NCBI GenBank assembly: GCA_902806575.1 | Contig: CADCXD010000010.1 | Coordinates: 2,666,001 to 2,730,000 of the forward strand | DNA length: 64,000 bases | Origin: Jackrogersella multiformis | Lineage: Eukaryota; Ascomycota; Sordariomycetes; Xylariales; Hypoxylaceae | Direction of reading: 5' to 3' | Part shown: piece after piece, positions 31,660 through 43,822 of the stretch | How the letters are laid out: every line of letters starts with the position of its first letter | How positions within the stretch are numbered: position 1 is the first letter of the stretch | Program-made: the position numbers and the translations under genes | The notes under the pieces: generated by a model | The model's database searches: none | Told to the model about the DNA's origin: nothing | The model's input: only the letters and a program-made list of their open reading frames with translations

Positions 31660-31905
31660 AGAAAAAACCTACACAATACAACAACCAATATCCTATTCCT
31701 ACAAGGCCTACGTTAAAGCATGCCCGTCGCGCCAAGCCGCCAAGCTATCAAAGGATAAACCCGTAAGGGATTTACTGCCTATTTCACCACCAAAATTACC
31801 ACTCAAGGTACTATGTCTGGATTTCATAGTCGGCCTACCTGTCTCAAAACAAGGTTTTGACGCGGTTTAAATTATCACAGACAAGTTATCCAAGTTCAAA
31901 AGCGA
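31660..31905 (+). mobile_element. Gypsy-type integrase remnant with in-frame stop
   Basis: One frame reads YKAYVKACPSRQAAKLSKDKPVRDLLPISPPKLPLKVLCLDFIVGLPVSKQGFDAV-stop-IITDKLSKFKS. This matches the end of the integrase zinc-binding region and the first catalytic Asp region (LDFIVGLP...GFDAV..ITDKLSKF) of Ty3/Gypsy elements. A TAA splits DAV from IITDK. Only about 80 residues survive. Confidence 0.75.
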
Positions 31906-32300
31906 TATGTGGCAAAATAACCTAGGGTTCCGAGGAGTAGGCAAAGGCGATTTTCCAACAAATATACCCGGACTAGGGCTTCCAGGGAACAATCCATATG
32001 AAAACGACCCTGACAATGACTCTGGAGACGAATCAGACGAATTCACGCCTAATATTGAACTACCTATTGCCAAGAGGCAACGCGGACGACTATGCGGCAA
32101 TAAGAACAAACCGAAAGCTGCAAACGACAACGTTGCAAACGTTTCATGAAAAGAAGTAGCAGACGGGCAACTCGCGGTCAAGCTACGACAGGAAGGAAAG
32201 ATCACGACACCAGGACAGCCCTTCGAAGCATCCGATGCTTGAGAAATCGAGGGCCTCATCGGAAGAGGCGTATTTTCGTTCGAGAAATGCAATCATATTC
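31906..32300 (+). mobile_element. Copia-type polyprotein remnant (region before reverse transcriptase)
   Basis: After the Gypsy piece the frame goes on as an acidic spacer (YENDPDNDSGDESDEFTP), a basic block (AKRQRGRLCGNKNKPKA), a stop, then KEVADGQLAVKLRQEGKITTPGQPFEASDA-stop-EIEGLIGRGVFSFEK. The GKITTPG..FE(A/Q)S...EI.GL..RGVF string is typical of fungal Ty1/Copia polyproteins just upstream of the reverse transcriptase. Two stops show it is dead. Confidence 0.65.
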
Positions 32301-32449
32301 ATCTCAATTGATTTAAGTTCTTGCTTTCTGTTTCCTTGTATTGCAATACAACCTTGCCCAACCAAATTGGAATGAGGAATGCTCGAATTTACTCTTTTGG
32401 TGATCGGATTCGGGCTGAGGACCCGATGCTTAGGGTTTTCCATGATCAA

Positions 32450-33094
32450 AGGTTTTAAAGAGGTGGTCTGAACACTGGGTCACATGTCAGGTGGGTAGTA
32501 ATTCTCGCGATACTTCCTATCTTGACGTAAAATTAACTTTGGTTAGGAATATCCTCTATATGCAAGAGCCTCCAGAGATATACGATCCAGATGCGATGAC
32601 GTACGGTATCTATGGAAAGACTACGAGATATTACCGAGTGGTGACTTAATGAAAAGTTGTGGGTACTAGGTATATTGTAACTTCTAAGAAACGGCGGATA
32701 CAACTGTTTATTATGATAATGTATTTGGATTAAGTAACCTTCTATTAAGAAGAGAATAAAAAGAACTAGGGCGAATAATAATAGGGGTTGTAGGGGTTAT
32801 ATTCGTCACGTGATAAGCCCAATATTACATAATTTAATATTATTACGTAATTGTCTTACTTGCCTAGTAACTATAGGTAGGTACCTAAGTAGTCTTCTAA
32901 TTTTAAAATGTCCCCTCCTATTCAATACTTTAAAGGTTCTATCACTTCTATTACTTTTATTACTTACACATGATGTCCGTACAATAACCTTGCTAGAGCG
33001 CTAGCATTATATTGAACGACATGCAATAAATGGTAAATGAGCAGTCACTCGGAAACTTGCCATGATTCAACCGAGAATATATAGCTTGAGATTA
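32450..33094. other. Intergenic at left edge of polyketide cluster
   Basis: AT-rich, no gene. A TAGGTAGGTACCTAAGTAG palindrome lies at about 32875-32893. It contains the 3' flank of the PKS gene. Confidence 0.45.
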
Positions 33095-36000
33095 TCACGG
33101 AGTCAGAAATCCCATCGCCTTCCATGCCCGCACATATCTACGGGCTGTCTCCGCGGGAACCGGCCCTTGCGCCGTCAAAGTTGGCGAATCCTGTGTCGCC
33201 TTGGTTGTGTCCAAGATGATGCCTCCACAGGACATACGTTCAAAGTTCTTTTCAAGAAAATCTACCAACCTCAACGCCGGGTTCTCTGTCTCCATCGCTA
33301 AAGGTGACCGTCTAACCTTCTGGATCCATTCCGCGAACGGTATGATGTTCTTATTAGGGATGCCTAGTTCTTCTGCTAGGACATCCACGATCTCTTCCCA
33401 CGGCTGACCTACCGGGTTATCGATATGATAGACAGGCCTGCTCGCGTCTTCATTCAGTGCCAGGTCTGCAATCGCTCCAGCCACGCCGTCTACCGGCACC
33501 CACTGCAGTCTTCCCTTCAGAGCTGGGAATGCTCGAAGTGCCTGTGAAGACCGTACCAGAAAAGCAAAGTGCTCGGCTGCGTTCCACACGCCACTTTTGC
33601 TCGATCCCGCAATCTGACCTGGTCGGACTACCATCGCCCGGAATATATCAGGGTGCTGATGCAGCGTCTCGTCTAAGAGGCGCTCGCACGTCCACTTAGC
33701 CTCACAATACCCTACCGGCAAAACTGAACTCATTCGGACGCGCTCTTCGGGTACCTGACAATTTGTGTCTATTGTGTGGAGGCCAACTACACCAATTGAC
33801 GACACGAGCTGGAAGCATACACGCTTTGAATTACTAGGATCTTTCCTCATTTGGGTGGAGATGTCAGCAGCAAGTTGCAACAGCCCTCGAAGAGATTGGA
33901 ATTGCGGCTCAAAGGTGCGCAGGGGCCGATTAGCGCTCATAGGCCATGCATTGTGCAATATGTGTGTTCCATGCGCGACGAGCCATACATATTCCGCAGA
34001 TGGCAGACCAAGCTGTGGCTGAGTTGTGTCTGTTCCAAAGACACGCAGCTTCGATGAAGCATTTGGAGACAAAGAAATCCCGCGGGATGATGGTGCTTCT
34101 TGCTGGCGGTGTGCGGCTGAATTGTCGGAGTTGGTTCGTCGGTTGAGGCAGACAACAGTGCCTACGGTAGGATCCTCGGCAAAGCGGGCAACTAGATGAG
34201 AACCTAAGCTTCCAGTACCTCCGGTGATAATGACAACAGCGCCACTATCCTGGCTATGCTGTCTCATAACATTACTTATGTCGTTGCATGGTTTGGTTGT
34301 AGACGTCACGAAGCCAGCCGAGTACCGCGCCACATAATTTTCGGCCTCTTGCTCTCGAGCTAATACGACATCGTCATCGTTGTCATCATTATTGCTGGAA
34401 GCTGCACCTGATAGAGGTACCTCAGGCATTCTTAGCTGCTCGCTTGTTGAGTCTCCAGACGCCAAAGCAATTATGACCTTCTGAATACGATTCTCCGGCA
34501 AGCTCCCGTCCGTCCAATCTACATGCTGAAATCCGGCATGCCGCAGCTGCGTCTCCCAGTGCTCGGCCGGGACGATAGCATGTATGCGATCATCTGCAAA
34601 TCGCCACCAGTCGTCGAGCAGGCCGAACACCAGGTCGACAAACGCCAAGCCTTCGGTCATTTCAGTGAGCAGAAGCATTCCATCGGGGCGCAACGCCGAG
34701 TGCATATTAGAGGCGGACGCGAATAAATCAGCAGTAGCATGTACAGCGTTGCTCGCGATCACGACATGTTGGGTGCCGCGCAACGACTCAGCAGGTGGCT
34801 GTTCGATGTCGTGTACGGCGAAGCGCATGAACGGATATCGCCCTCCGAATGTGCGGCGCGCTTGTGCTACCATAGACGGCGATAAGTCGGTCACTGTATA
34901 CTCGACGGGAATATCGAGGCTTGACAGGAAGGGTGCCAGTATATGTGTTGTGCCGCCAGTTCCGGCACCCATCTCCAAGAGTCGTAGCGGCCCGCAGAAG
35001 TCTGAGGGAAGCTTCTGGACCACGAGTTGAAGAATGTCCCGCATCTGTTCGTAGAACAGGCGATTGAAAGGAAGATCGCAGTACAGCCCTCGCACGAGAT
35101 CCCGGCTTTCGGGTGAGCCGAACAAGGCTTGGATGCCCGTTTTCCGACCACTGAGTACTTCAGCCAAGCTTTTCCCCGCATAGTATACCAGCTTGTGTGC
35201 TATGATCCATTGGTCATTTGTATGCAGAAGCTCTTGGAAGATGGCTTCGCTTGTTTTGCGAGGGGTGGGGATATTGGTGCGTGTGATACGCGTGCCATCC
35301 AGGTCGATCAATCGTGCATCCTTTTCAAGAAAGCTATAGAGCCAGTCGACTAGTCGAGAGTGTTGCGGTCGGTGAATTATACGCTCTAAGACCTGGCCCG
35401 TAGTAGCTGTTTTGAGCGGACTGCCTACCTGCTCAAGTGCTTCGACAATAAGTGCCACGCAAAGTCGATTTGAACGAGCGATGATAACAGCATTGGTATT
35501 GTCCACTCTGTCGTCGCGTATCCGTTGATCAGTTGACAGTTTAACTTGCGCAAAGGCAGTTAAGATGTCAAGCTGAGATAATTGAGAGTCACCTCCTGCT
35601 AAGGTGTTTGTTTTTGCGATGACTGATTCAATGGCAGGATCGCTATTTCGCTCATCAATGAATGAAGAGTCATCAATGCTTGGTGTTGCGATCATGCTAG
35701 CATCGCCAGATTCGTCCGAGAACACACCACCGTTTGAGGGTGAAGACGAGCTATCATCGTCATCGTAAGCTTGTTCGAGATTGGCACCGTCATTCGGGCC
35801 ACGCACAGCTTTTGAAATGCACACCGCAACCTCTCGAAAGCTAGTAGCTTCAAATAAAAGCTCTAGCGTGTCTATCTTGCAGCGGAATATGCTTTCAATC
35901 TCCCGAGCTAACTCGGTGCCAGCGAGCGAATCGATCCCCAAGTCGGCCAGTGCCGAATCATCTTGTATATCACTCGCTTCTACCCCTGACACGTTAGCTA

Positions 36001-39000
36001 TAGCGTCTTTAACCTTCTGTCTTAGGTCTAGATGAGAGAGCTCCGATGTCTTGGCTTTGCTGTCTTGCTGGTGGCTCGTTATTATGTGTGACGCTGCTGG
36101 AGGTTGTGGAGTAGGAACAGCATGTGGTTCCGCAGTCGTCGTATTCTCGCCGTTCTTATTGTTATTGTTCCTAGCTGGAAGAGCTGAACTATCCGCGAGC
36201 CTTCCAAGTAGTCTGCTCATAGATAACCGAGGGATTCGGGTGTACCTGATCCCCAACATAACCTCAGCTAACCGGCCGTCCGTCGTATCAAACACGAAAA
36301 CGTCGGTTAGGAAAACCTTTTCTGACTCGCGGTGGTGCCTCGCCCAGATGTGCCACACCTTTCCAGGCTGACATCGTCTATCCTCTCGCGCAAATCCTGG
36401 CCTTCGCATGAGGGTCTCGCACCCCGTAGCTAAGAATACATCACCGCCGTTCGGTTCCCGGTCTGTCATGCAGTTAACCCACACACCTGCCACTTGGCTG
36501 AAAGAATCAGTGACAGGCACGTCATCCAACCAGCTTCCCTCTGCTCCCACAGTCTGGGGTGTAGGGTCATGCACAATGCCAGCGCATTCGTTTTCTCGTC
36601 CCACTACTCGACGTACTCCTCGGTACATGCTTCCGTAGTCGACGACGTCGGATAAGGAGCGGTATATGTTGCGCCCCTGTAGGACGTCATCTACTTCTGC
36701 ACTGTTTTGGAGCAGGGAAATGCACTGTTTGTATGTCACTAGTCGCTCATACTGCGCGAACTCGACAGCTTCATCAGAAGAGCGTAGCTCTAGTCGCCCC
36801 TGTACACATACTGTGAAACCGCTGGTATTATGGCTGTCAGGCTTTTCCCCCTTGGGAGTAGTAACAATCTGCCATGTCCAAAATCGATGCAAGAGATTGT
36901 CGTCTTCCGCATGTAATTCGAGCCACGCCGACTGGGCGGCGTTAATGCACAGTGGTGCGTCATTCCGCATATCCCGAATCACGGGGTACAACTTTCGGTC
37001 CTTTGTTGTAGCAGTACTATCTTGAAGACTAGAGAGTGCTTCGATTACCATACTACACTCCAATGTAGCCGGACATATAGGGGCAGTCTGGACAGCGACG
37101 TGACCTGACACAAAGGCCATGTATCGCTCAGATTCGGTATTGATTTTGAAGCGAGCATGTCGCTTCTCTAAATCCTGGTAGCCCATGAAGGTCCACAGCC
37201 CGAACGACGGGTCGTTGCTTTGCGTCTCTCCTTTATTTAGTGCTAGTGACGGGAGCGCCTTAAGCTTTAGCCAGTGCCGCGTTTTCTCAAATTGATACTG
37301 TGGCAAGAGCAATGTTGCATGATTTTGAGCTGCCTCCGCGCCATAGTGTGGCCAGAAAGCTACGCGTAGACCTTCCTTCCATAGTGAAAAGGTCGCGTCC
37401 GTCAGAGCATTGATACCTCGGCCATCAGTGAGATTTACAGCCTGGAAGTGCGAGTCAGTGCCTGGTCTCACTGTACGGCGGACCATAGAGGTGATCTTCG
37501 AGGCGGATCCTGCTTCTAGCCAAATTGCGGACGGGTAGTCCCTGGCTAGTCGCTGTATAGCATGATGGAAGAAGACGGGATTGCGCATATGATCCGCTAC
37601 GAATTTTGGTGTGAATGGCAAGTCAGCCGACCGCATCTCAGTTGCTCTTTCGATCCTGATGGTGGGACTATTGAATTTCAGGTCCATACCAACTTGTTCT
37701 AGGCTCGGGAGCAGAGGTTCGACGAGGGCGGAGTGAAAGGCATTGGTCACGTTTAGCCTCTTACTCTTTATCGGCACATACTTGATGCGCTTAGAAAGGA
37801 TATCGGTGATACTATCCATAGCCAGCATTGATCCAGCTAGCGTGAAACTTTGTGGGCCGTTGTAGCAGGCAATGCTAGCCGGGCTACCCCCTTTACGAAC
37901 TTGATTCGAATCTGCTAGAAGCTGTTCGACGAGCTCCAACTCTCCATCTACTGCCATCATCATACCAGAGTCGGAAGTCCACGAATCCCTTATGATCTCG
38001 GCACGACCAGCAACTAGTTTAATAGCATCACTAAGCCCCAAGACACCCGACACGCACAGCGCCGTGATTTCTCCGAAGCTGTGGCCTACTAGCGCCTCAG
38101 CTCGCACTCCGCAGTCTATCCAGCACCTTGCGCATGCGTACTGCAAAGAAAAGAGCGTTGTCTGCAAATGCGTGGGGTCCAGAATCGGCAGTTTCGCAAA
38201 AATGTGAGGGTAGATACTCTCGAGCCCAAGAGATTGTATTATGGTGTCGCATTGATTGAGGTGATACCGCAGCAGTGGCACATTTTCATACACCTTGCGA
38301 TCCAGGCCAATGGATGTTGATATTTGCCCGCCGAAGCAAAGGATCACGGGTCGGGTGGATTTAACTGGGACGTGTCTCAATGTTGCGGCCGGAGTGAGGT
38401 TCTCAAGTAGGCCGGCAACAGTGCTACAGCGGAAGAGCAGGGCGCGTGGCAGTGTAGAATTTGACTGGCGATTTACATTGAAGGATAAATCAGCTAGGGA
38501 GACCGTGTTTGTCTCTCTTTCTACGAAGGCTGCTAGCTTGGTGCAATATGTCTCGATACTACGGCCGTCAAAACCAGCGATCCAGAATGGGAAGGATGTG
38601 CAGTCTGATATCCGCACTGAAGTTTTCTGCGGTGGACTCTGCTTCACAACCAGTGCCGCAATTGATCCGCTAGCACCATAATTATTGATTAGTGCTACCT
38701 TGTGATCGTCTATCCAAGGCTGTAGGCTGATCGGGACTTGGATCATATCGGAAGCCGACACGTTAATGCGATGGCTCATTTTGGAGTAGCTTGCCTGTGG
38801 CGGGATGAAGCCTTCATTCATCATAAGGAGGACCTTAATCAAGGAAACAACCCCTGAGCTACTTTCTGTGTGTCCGACAAGGCCTTTAATCGACCCTAAA
38901 AGTAGCGGTTTTCGTCGACTAGGTCCACCTATAGCGACGCGGACGCTTTGGTACTCTGCTGGGTCACCTACGGGCGTTCCTGTCCCCTATGATAACATAT

Positions 39001-41262
39001 CATATCAGTCTCGGAGTATCTTTCAACGAAGACAATTACTCACATGTGCTTCGACGAGCGAGATATCCTGGGGTTCAAGCCTTGCCTGGCTAATGACATC
39101 GCAAAACAGTCGAGACATAGAAGGCGCATGAGGAACAAACAGAGGCGTGTCGTTGGCATTTTGATAAACCGCGGTGCTATGCGGAACTAGTCAGACAAGG
39201 ATTTTCGCAACGAGAGAAAGGGGTAAAGGGATCAAGAAAATACAACAAACCCTGCAATTCGTCCGAATATTTGATCTCCGTCGGCTATGGCAGCCTCCAT
39301 GGGCTTCAAAAACACGCAACCAATACCCTCACCACGACAGTACCCATCAGCCGCCTCATCGAACGGCTTACACTGCCCCGTCGAGCTCAGAAACGACGCA
39401 CCGGCCAAATTGTGAAACCAGACTTCGTTCGTAATAACATTAACACCTCCACAAAGCGCAGCGCTACACTCTCCTGAACGCAAAGCCTGCACCGCCAAAT
39501 GGATCGCTACTGCGGAGCCGGAGCACGCCGTGTCGAACGTCATCGACGGCCCGGTCCATCCGAAATAGTGCGATATCCGGCCTGCGATGGACCCCCGCAG
39601 TAGCCCCATCACCGTAAATGCGCCGGCCGTGTGGCATGCTGCGTTGTGTTCGTACTCGGTGGCACAGGTGCCTAGATATACACCGATGTGCTTGTCCCTG
39701 TTGGACGACGTGGCAGGGTTGAAGTATCCCGACTGCTCGACAGCCTGGTAGGCGGCTTGCAGCACCAACCTCTGTTGCGGATCCATGGCGGCGCTTTCAC
39801 GTGGACTTTTGCGGAAAAACCGGTGATCGAAAGCATCGACATCGCGGATGAAGTTGCCATACCATTTGCGCTCGTCATCTTCTTCGGAGTGCCGCCACGG
39901 CGAGTTGCCAAAAACTACGCGCTCGGCGGGAACTTCTTGGTGCTGCGATTCGCCCGTGCGTAGTATTGTCGAGAACTCCCCGAGGTCGTCGGCGCCGGCG
40001 ACTTTGATCGACATGCCTACGACGGCGATATCACGGTTGCTATTCGTGTCGCTATTTTTCCGGTTGTCGTTATTATATGAGGTGTTTTCTGTAATAGGAA
40101 GCTCATCGTCGCCGGACTCTGTGACACTAGGAGCAAATTGGGGCGATGTGTATTTCTCCAAAGGTGGAGACTGCTCGACTTGATGTTCCAGTTTATATAT
40201 CAAGGATGGCGGTATACACCGGCCTGGGCCAATCGAAACGCACACCTGTCGACTCCGGTTCTCACCCCAGCTGTTCACGAGAGTCGACACAGTGCCGTAC
40301 CAGTCACACTGCTGCTCCAACGTAGCCCTCAAGGCAAGTTCGTGCAAGCGCCCGCGCTGAACCGGCTCGCCATTCTTAATGTTATTACAGGTAGGCAGAG
40401 CTAGCTTCTTAGCATCTGGGAATGCCAAACCCAGCTCTGTATCGCACAGTTGTACTAGCGCATCTATCATCTCACCATGATGCGCTGAATGGAACCGTCC
40501 CCTCAACCCCGTGGATACGGCCGTGATTCCAGCTCCCCGCAGGTCTTGCAGAAATCTCGAGGCCACATGATTTGATACGGTGACAGTGGCACGTCGCCTG
40601 TCGTACAATACTGATATATACGCATCGTCTAGATATTGTCCTAGGATGCGCTCTAGCTCTACTCCTTGCTCTGAGCTTTGCCACGCCGTCGCAAAGGACT
40701 CGGCGGTGCCCTTAGGGTGTGTTTGATCTGCAGCATCCACCACAGCGCCAATAATCATGGCTAGCCGAACTGCTACGGCGGCGTGACGATACCAGTCTCG
40801 CATGGTTGCGGAGCTGGCGACAGCGAAGGCCGTCAGCAGACCCATGCAAAAACCAAGTGTGGTAATATTGCTCTCGCGAACTAGAGCTGCTTGGGCGTCT
40901 GGCTCGTCGGTATAGTGATGCTCAACATAGCGATGGTACTGTACAAGTTGTGTGAGGATGGTCAAGGGACCAAGCACGATGTTAGGTAGGCCGCCAACAC
41001 CTTGCTCCGGTGGCCCCTTTTGAAGCCATATCTGGAGATCTGCGAGCAGTTGTCTCCCCGGTATCGAACGTAGTGTGGGTATCCTAGTCGAGGCTATTTC
41101 CCAAGTATCAGGCAGCTCGGATAGAACGTCGGCGGCCCATTGCTGACTTCGCAGTGCCGATTTGAGCTCCGACAATGACTGGTTGTCGAACGCGGGAGCT
41201 TCGGGTCCAAACAGAAGGATGGCGGGCCCCTGCTTACGGGCCTGCTTCCCGAGACTTCCCAT
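33095..41262 (-). CDS. Non-reducing polyketide synthase SAT-KS-AT-PT-ACP-CMeT-R (2,678 aa)
   Basis: It assembles an aromatic polyketide from acetyl (or a loaded starter) and malonyl-CoA, C-methylates it and releases it reductively as an aldehyde. Exons 41262-39251, 39176-39044 and 38986-33095 join in phase to exactly 2,679 codons. Domains: SAT (1-370; Cys139 in GFCMG, His258), KS (411-840; Cys580 in DTACSGS, His715 in EAHGTGT, His754), AT (about 925-1240; Ser1018 in GHSFGE, His1133), PT (about 1310-1640; His1344, Asp1542), one ACP (Ser1735 in DLGIDSL), CMeT (about 1850-2230; LLEMGAGTGGTT at 2051-2062), and R (2300-2678; GGTGSLG at 2304-2310, Tyr2475/Lys2479). No key residue is missing. This is the architecture of methylorcinaldehyde, tropolone, citrinin and azaphilone synthases. 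With no highly reducing PKS nearby, an acetyl starter is likeliest (inference). Confidence 0.97.
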
Positions 41263-42295
41263 CTGTTGCTCTCCGTAGGGGTTGTTCCCCTATTTCTCGT
41301 AAACAAAGCGTGGAGAAATCGAGTCCAAATTCCCAGGTAAGATTGATGCCGTACGACTTACTGGTAAGTACAGTAGGTAAGTGTATGTACATGCTAGGTA
41401 CGAAGGTCTAAGCAAGGTGAGTGCGAAGCTATACCACTAGCTTTTCTTGTTCTAGCGAACTATGAAGACATATAATAGAGATCATGTCCTCTCTGCCGAA
41501 AAACAATGTATTTGACGAATCTTATGATAAATATCAATGTTGATCATGAATCCTGCTCTAGATACCAAGATACAATTATAATACAGGAACGTATATAATT
41601 GGTAGTATATTTACTAAACAAGTAGATAAGTTCCAGCCGGATGGTTACCATCCATCGAAGTGCAAGTACGGTAGCCAGGGTACTCCTCACTCAACATCGT
41701 ATTGGTCTATTGGTCTTAGGTACGTGCGGGATGATAATGGGGCCGGCCAGGGGTAACGTAAACCTGGCACCCCGGTACATATGCTGACATGTAGCGGATA
41801 TAGTAGTCCTACGACTGAAAAATAAGTCCGGTCTTATGCCCCCGTCGCCAAAATCTTGGTTATCAGATCCCGGGGAGTTAGGGGTTGTTTTTTATTAGGG
41901 CAAAGCTCCGTAGTCCTAGAGATAGGGTCTATTTTGTTTATAGTTGCGGTCGGCTACGAATGGGGGTTTTGAGTCTGACGGGAAATTTGGACTGGGTTTG
42001 AGAATATGTTCTGTTTAAGGAGAGAAAACATGGTATTCTCGTGTAGTAATTTGTGAATCCTTAGATTTACGCGGAAAGGCGGAGCTACTACGGGTAGCTT
42101 TCAATTACAGGGTTAGGGTTAGGGCTAGGAAACCAGTGAATGTTAGGAGGTATATACAGCTATTAGTACATAGACCACCAATACCTCTACGAATACAACT
42201 TCAAAACAACGAAGGCAGTAATACATCTACACACATCACATCCCTAATCCAAGTAACCCAATTTAGGTTAAGCACCACCCAGCCCACTTACCAAT
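41263..42295. promoter_or_regulatory. PKS upstream region with short telomere-like repeat
   Basis: One kilobase between the PKS start and the stop of the upstream monooxygenase. It should hold the PKS promoter; several CGG/CCG triplets that Zn2Cys6 regulators bind are present, but no clear pair can be singled out. Near 42108-42126 the plus strand reads AGGGTTAGGGTTAGGGC, 2.5 copies of the TTAGGG telomere unit. Confidence 0.45.
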
Positions 42296-43822
42296 CTATC
42301 TCTTCTCCCCTTCCAACCTCGCACGATACCTCCACCGCGTCTCCTCCACCATCGCCGCGACATCGAAATCCCAAATCACCTTCTGCCGCGCCGCGATCTC
42401 GGCCCGCATCGACGCCGGGTCGCTCCCGGCCCCGTCGTACATCCACTCGTAGATATCCCCCGTCTCGCGCGAGCTGCGCACCAGCCACTGCGTCCGCGCG
42501 TACCGCACCTCGTTGTAGGCGCCTAGCGCCGCTGCTATGGCTTCGGCTCGCCCATTCCCGTTTTTTGTCTTTGGGGTTGCTGGGGATGTAGAGGTTGGGG
42601 TTGGGGTTGGGGAAGATGCCGTTTCGGCCACGACAAACCCGAGCGCCGTCGCCAGCGCCAGCGCGTCCTCGACCCCGAACCCGGCCCCCGCCCCGTGGTG
42701 AGGCGAACTCGCGTGGGCGGCGTCCCCGGCCAGACACACGCGCCCTTTCGTGTACCATGGCGCCGGGTGCGCCGCAGTGTCGTCGATGCGCCACGCCAGC
42801 GGAGTCTCTGGTATCAGCGCTACCAGGTCGCGCACTTCGCGGCGCCAGGACGCAAGGCGGGACTGGATGTCGTCTCGGCTGCGGCTGTGCGCTTGGCTGT
42901 TGGAATCGGAGTTGGAGTCAGAGGAACAGGTGGTGGTGGTAATGGTAGTAGTAGAGATGTCGGAGAGGAAGATCACGGTGTTCAGCAGCGTGTGCTGCGC
43001 GATAGGGTAGCTGAGGACGTGGGCGGCCGGCCCGGTGTGCATGCAGTGGTTGTGCGCCTTAGATGTACCCAGCGCGCGCTCCGCCGCCGCCATGGGGATC
43101 ACGGCTCGGTAGCACGTCTTGCGTGTGTACTGCGGCTGGCAGGCTTGCGGGTGCGTGGCGGAGAACAGCTGCTGGCGCACGCGCGAGCGGATGCCATCGC
43201 AGCCGACGAGCACGGAGCATGTTTCCGTGGTGCTGTCTGCGAAGTGTAGTTCTACGCCGTCAGACAATTCGGAGTAGCTGGCTAGCTCTTTTCCGAAGTG
43301 GACAACGCCGGAGGGTAAAGCATGAGATAAGTCGTCGAGGAAGGCAGAGCGCAGACAGCTCCACCATGCCATTTTGGCGTTGGGGAGCTGGAACAGCAAT
43401 GTCCCCTCCTCGGCATTGATTTTTACCTCGTCGTCGTTCTCGTTTGAGGCGACATCGCTACTAACGGGATTGTCATGGTAGCCGTCCCAGTAGTTGTCGT
43501 ACGCGAGCAGGTTCTCGTTGGCGACTCGTCTAAGAGATGCGATGACCGCTGGGCTCAGCCTAGTCATGCACTCACGGGTGACACCCGTGAAGGCGATTCC
43601 AGCACCGATTTCATTGAAATCAGAAGCTCGTTCGTACACAGCTACACACACGCCGCGGTCAATCAGACCTAGGGCTAAAATTATGCCCACGATGCCGCCG
43701 CCTACGATGGCTACGTCGAGATCTGCCTTTTCTTGCACTGGGAGGCAGGAATTGCTGGGTTGGGCCTCCGTCGCCGAGTCGAGGTGGCTGGCAAGGTTAG
43801 CTTCTCCTATTCTGCTCGGCAT
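42296..43822 (-). CDS. FAD-dependent monooxygenase, TropB/AzaH/SorC-like (508 aa)
   Basis: Group A flavin monooxygenase expected to hydroxylate and dearomatise the PKS-derived aryl aldehyde, as TropB, SorC, AfoD and azaphilone AzaH do. FAD fingerprint VAIVGGGIVGIILALGL is at about 37-53, with YERASDFNEIGAGI after it, GCDGIRSRVRQQ (DG motif) in the middle, and CLAGDAAHASSPHHGAGAGFGVEDALALA (second FAD motif) near 365-393. It is one exon. Two low-complexity inserts are unusual: a Ser/Thr/Asn/Asp-rich stretch (about 288-315, STTTITTTTCSSDSNSDSNS) and a Ser/Pro/Thr run (about 400-420, ASSPTPTPTSTSPATP). Neither has convincing splice sites. It lies directly upstream of the PKS on the same strand, which supports a shared pathway. 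Confidence 0.92.
   Translation of the reverse strand: MPSRIGEANLASHLDSATEAQPSNSCLPVQEKADLDVAIVGGGIVGIILALGLIDRGVCVAVYERASDFNEIGAGIAFTGVTRECMTRLSPAVIASLRRVANENLLAYDNYWDGYHDNPVSSDVASNENDDEVKINAEEGTLLFQLPNAKMAWWSCLRSAFLDDLSHALPSGVVHFGKELASYSELSDGVELHFADSTTETCSVLVGCDGIRSRVRQQLFSATHPQACQPQYTRKTCYRAVIPMAAAERALGTSKAHNHCMHTGPAAHVLSYPIAQHTLLNTVIFLSDISTTTITTTTCSSDSNSDSNSQAHSRSRDDIQSRLASWRREVRDLVALIPETPLAWRIDDTAAHPAPWYTKGRVCLAGDAAHASSPHHGAGAGFGVEDALALATALGFVVAETASSPTPTPTSTSPATPKTKNGNGRAEAIAAALGAYNEVRYARTQWLVRSSRETGDIYEWMYDGAGSDPASMRAEIAARQKVIWDFDVAAMVEETRWRYRARLEGEKR

Noticed and set aside
33095..38842. Treating the 1,915-codon and 676-codon frames as two separate PKS genes.
   Set aside because: Two short introns join them in phase through the ketosynthase (GRIAG-TAVYQNAN and VEAH-GTGTPVGD), giving one synthase.
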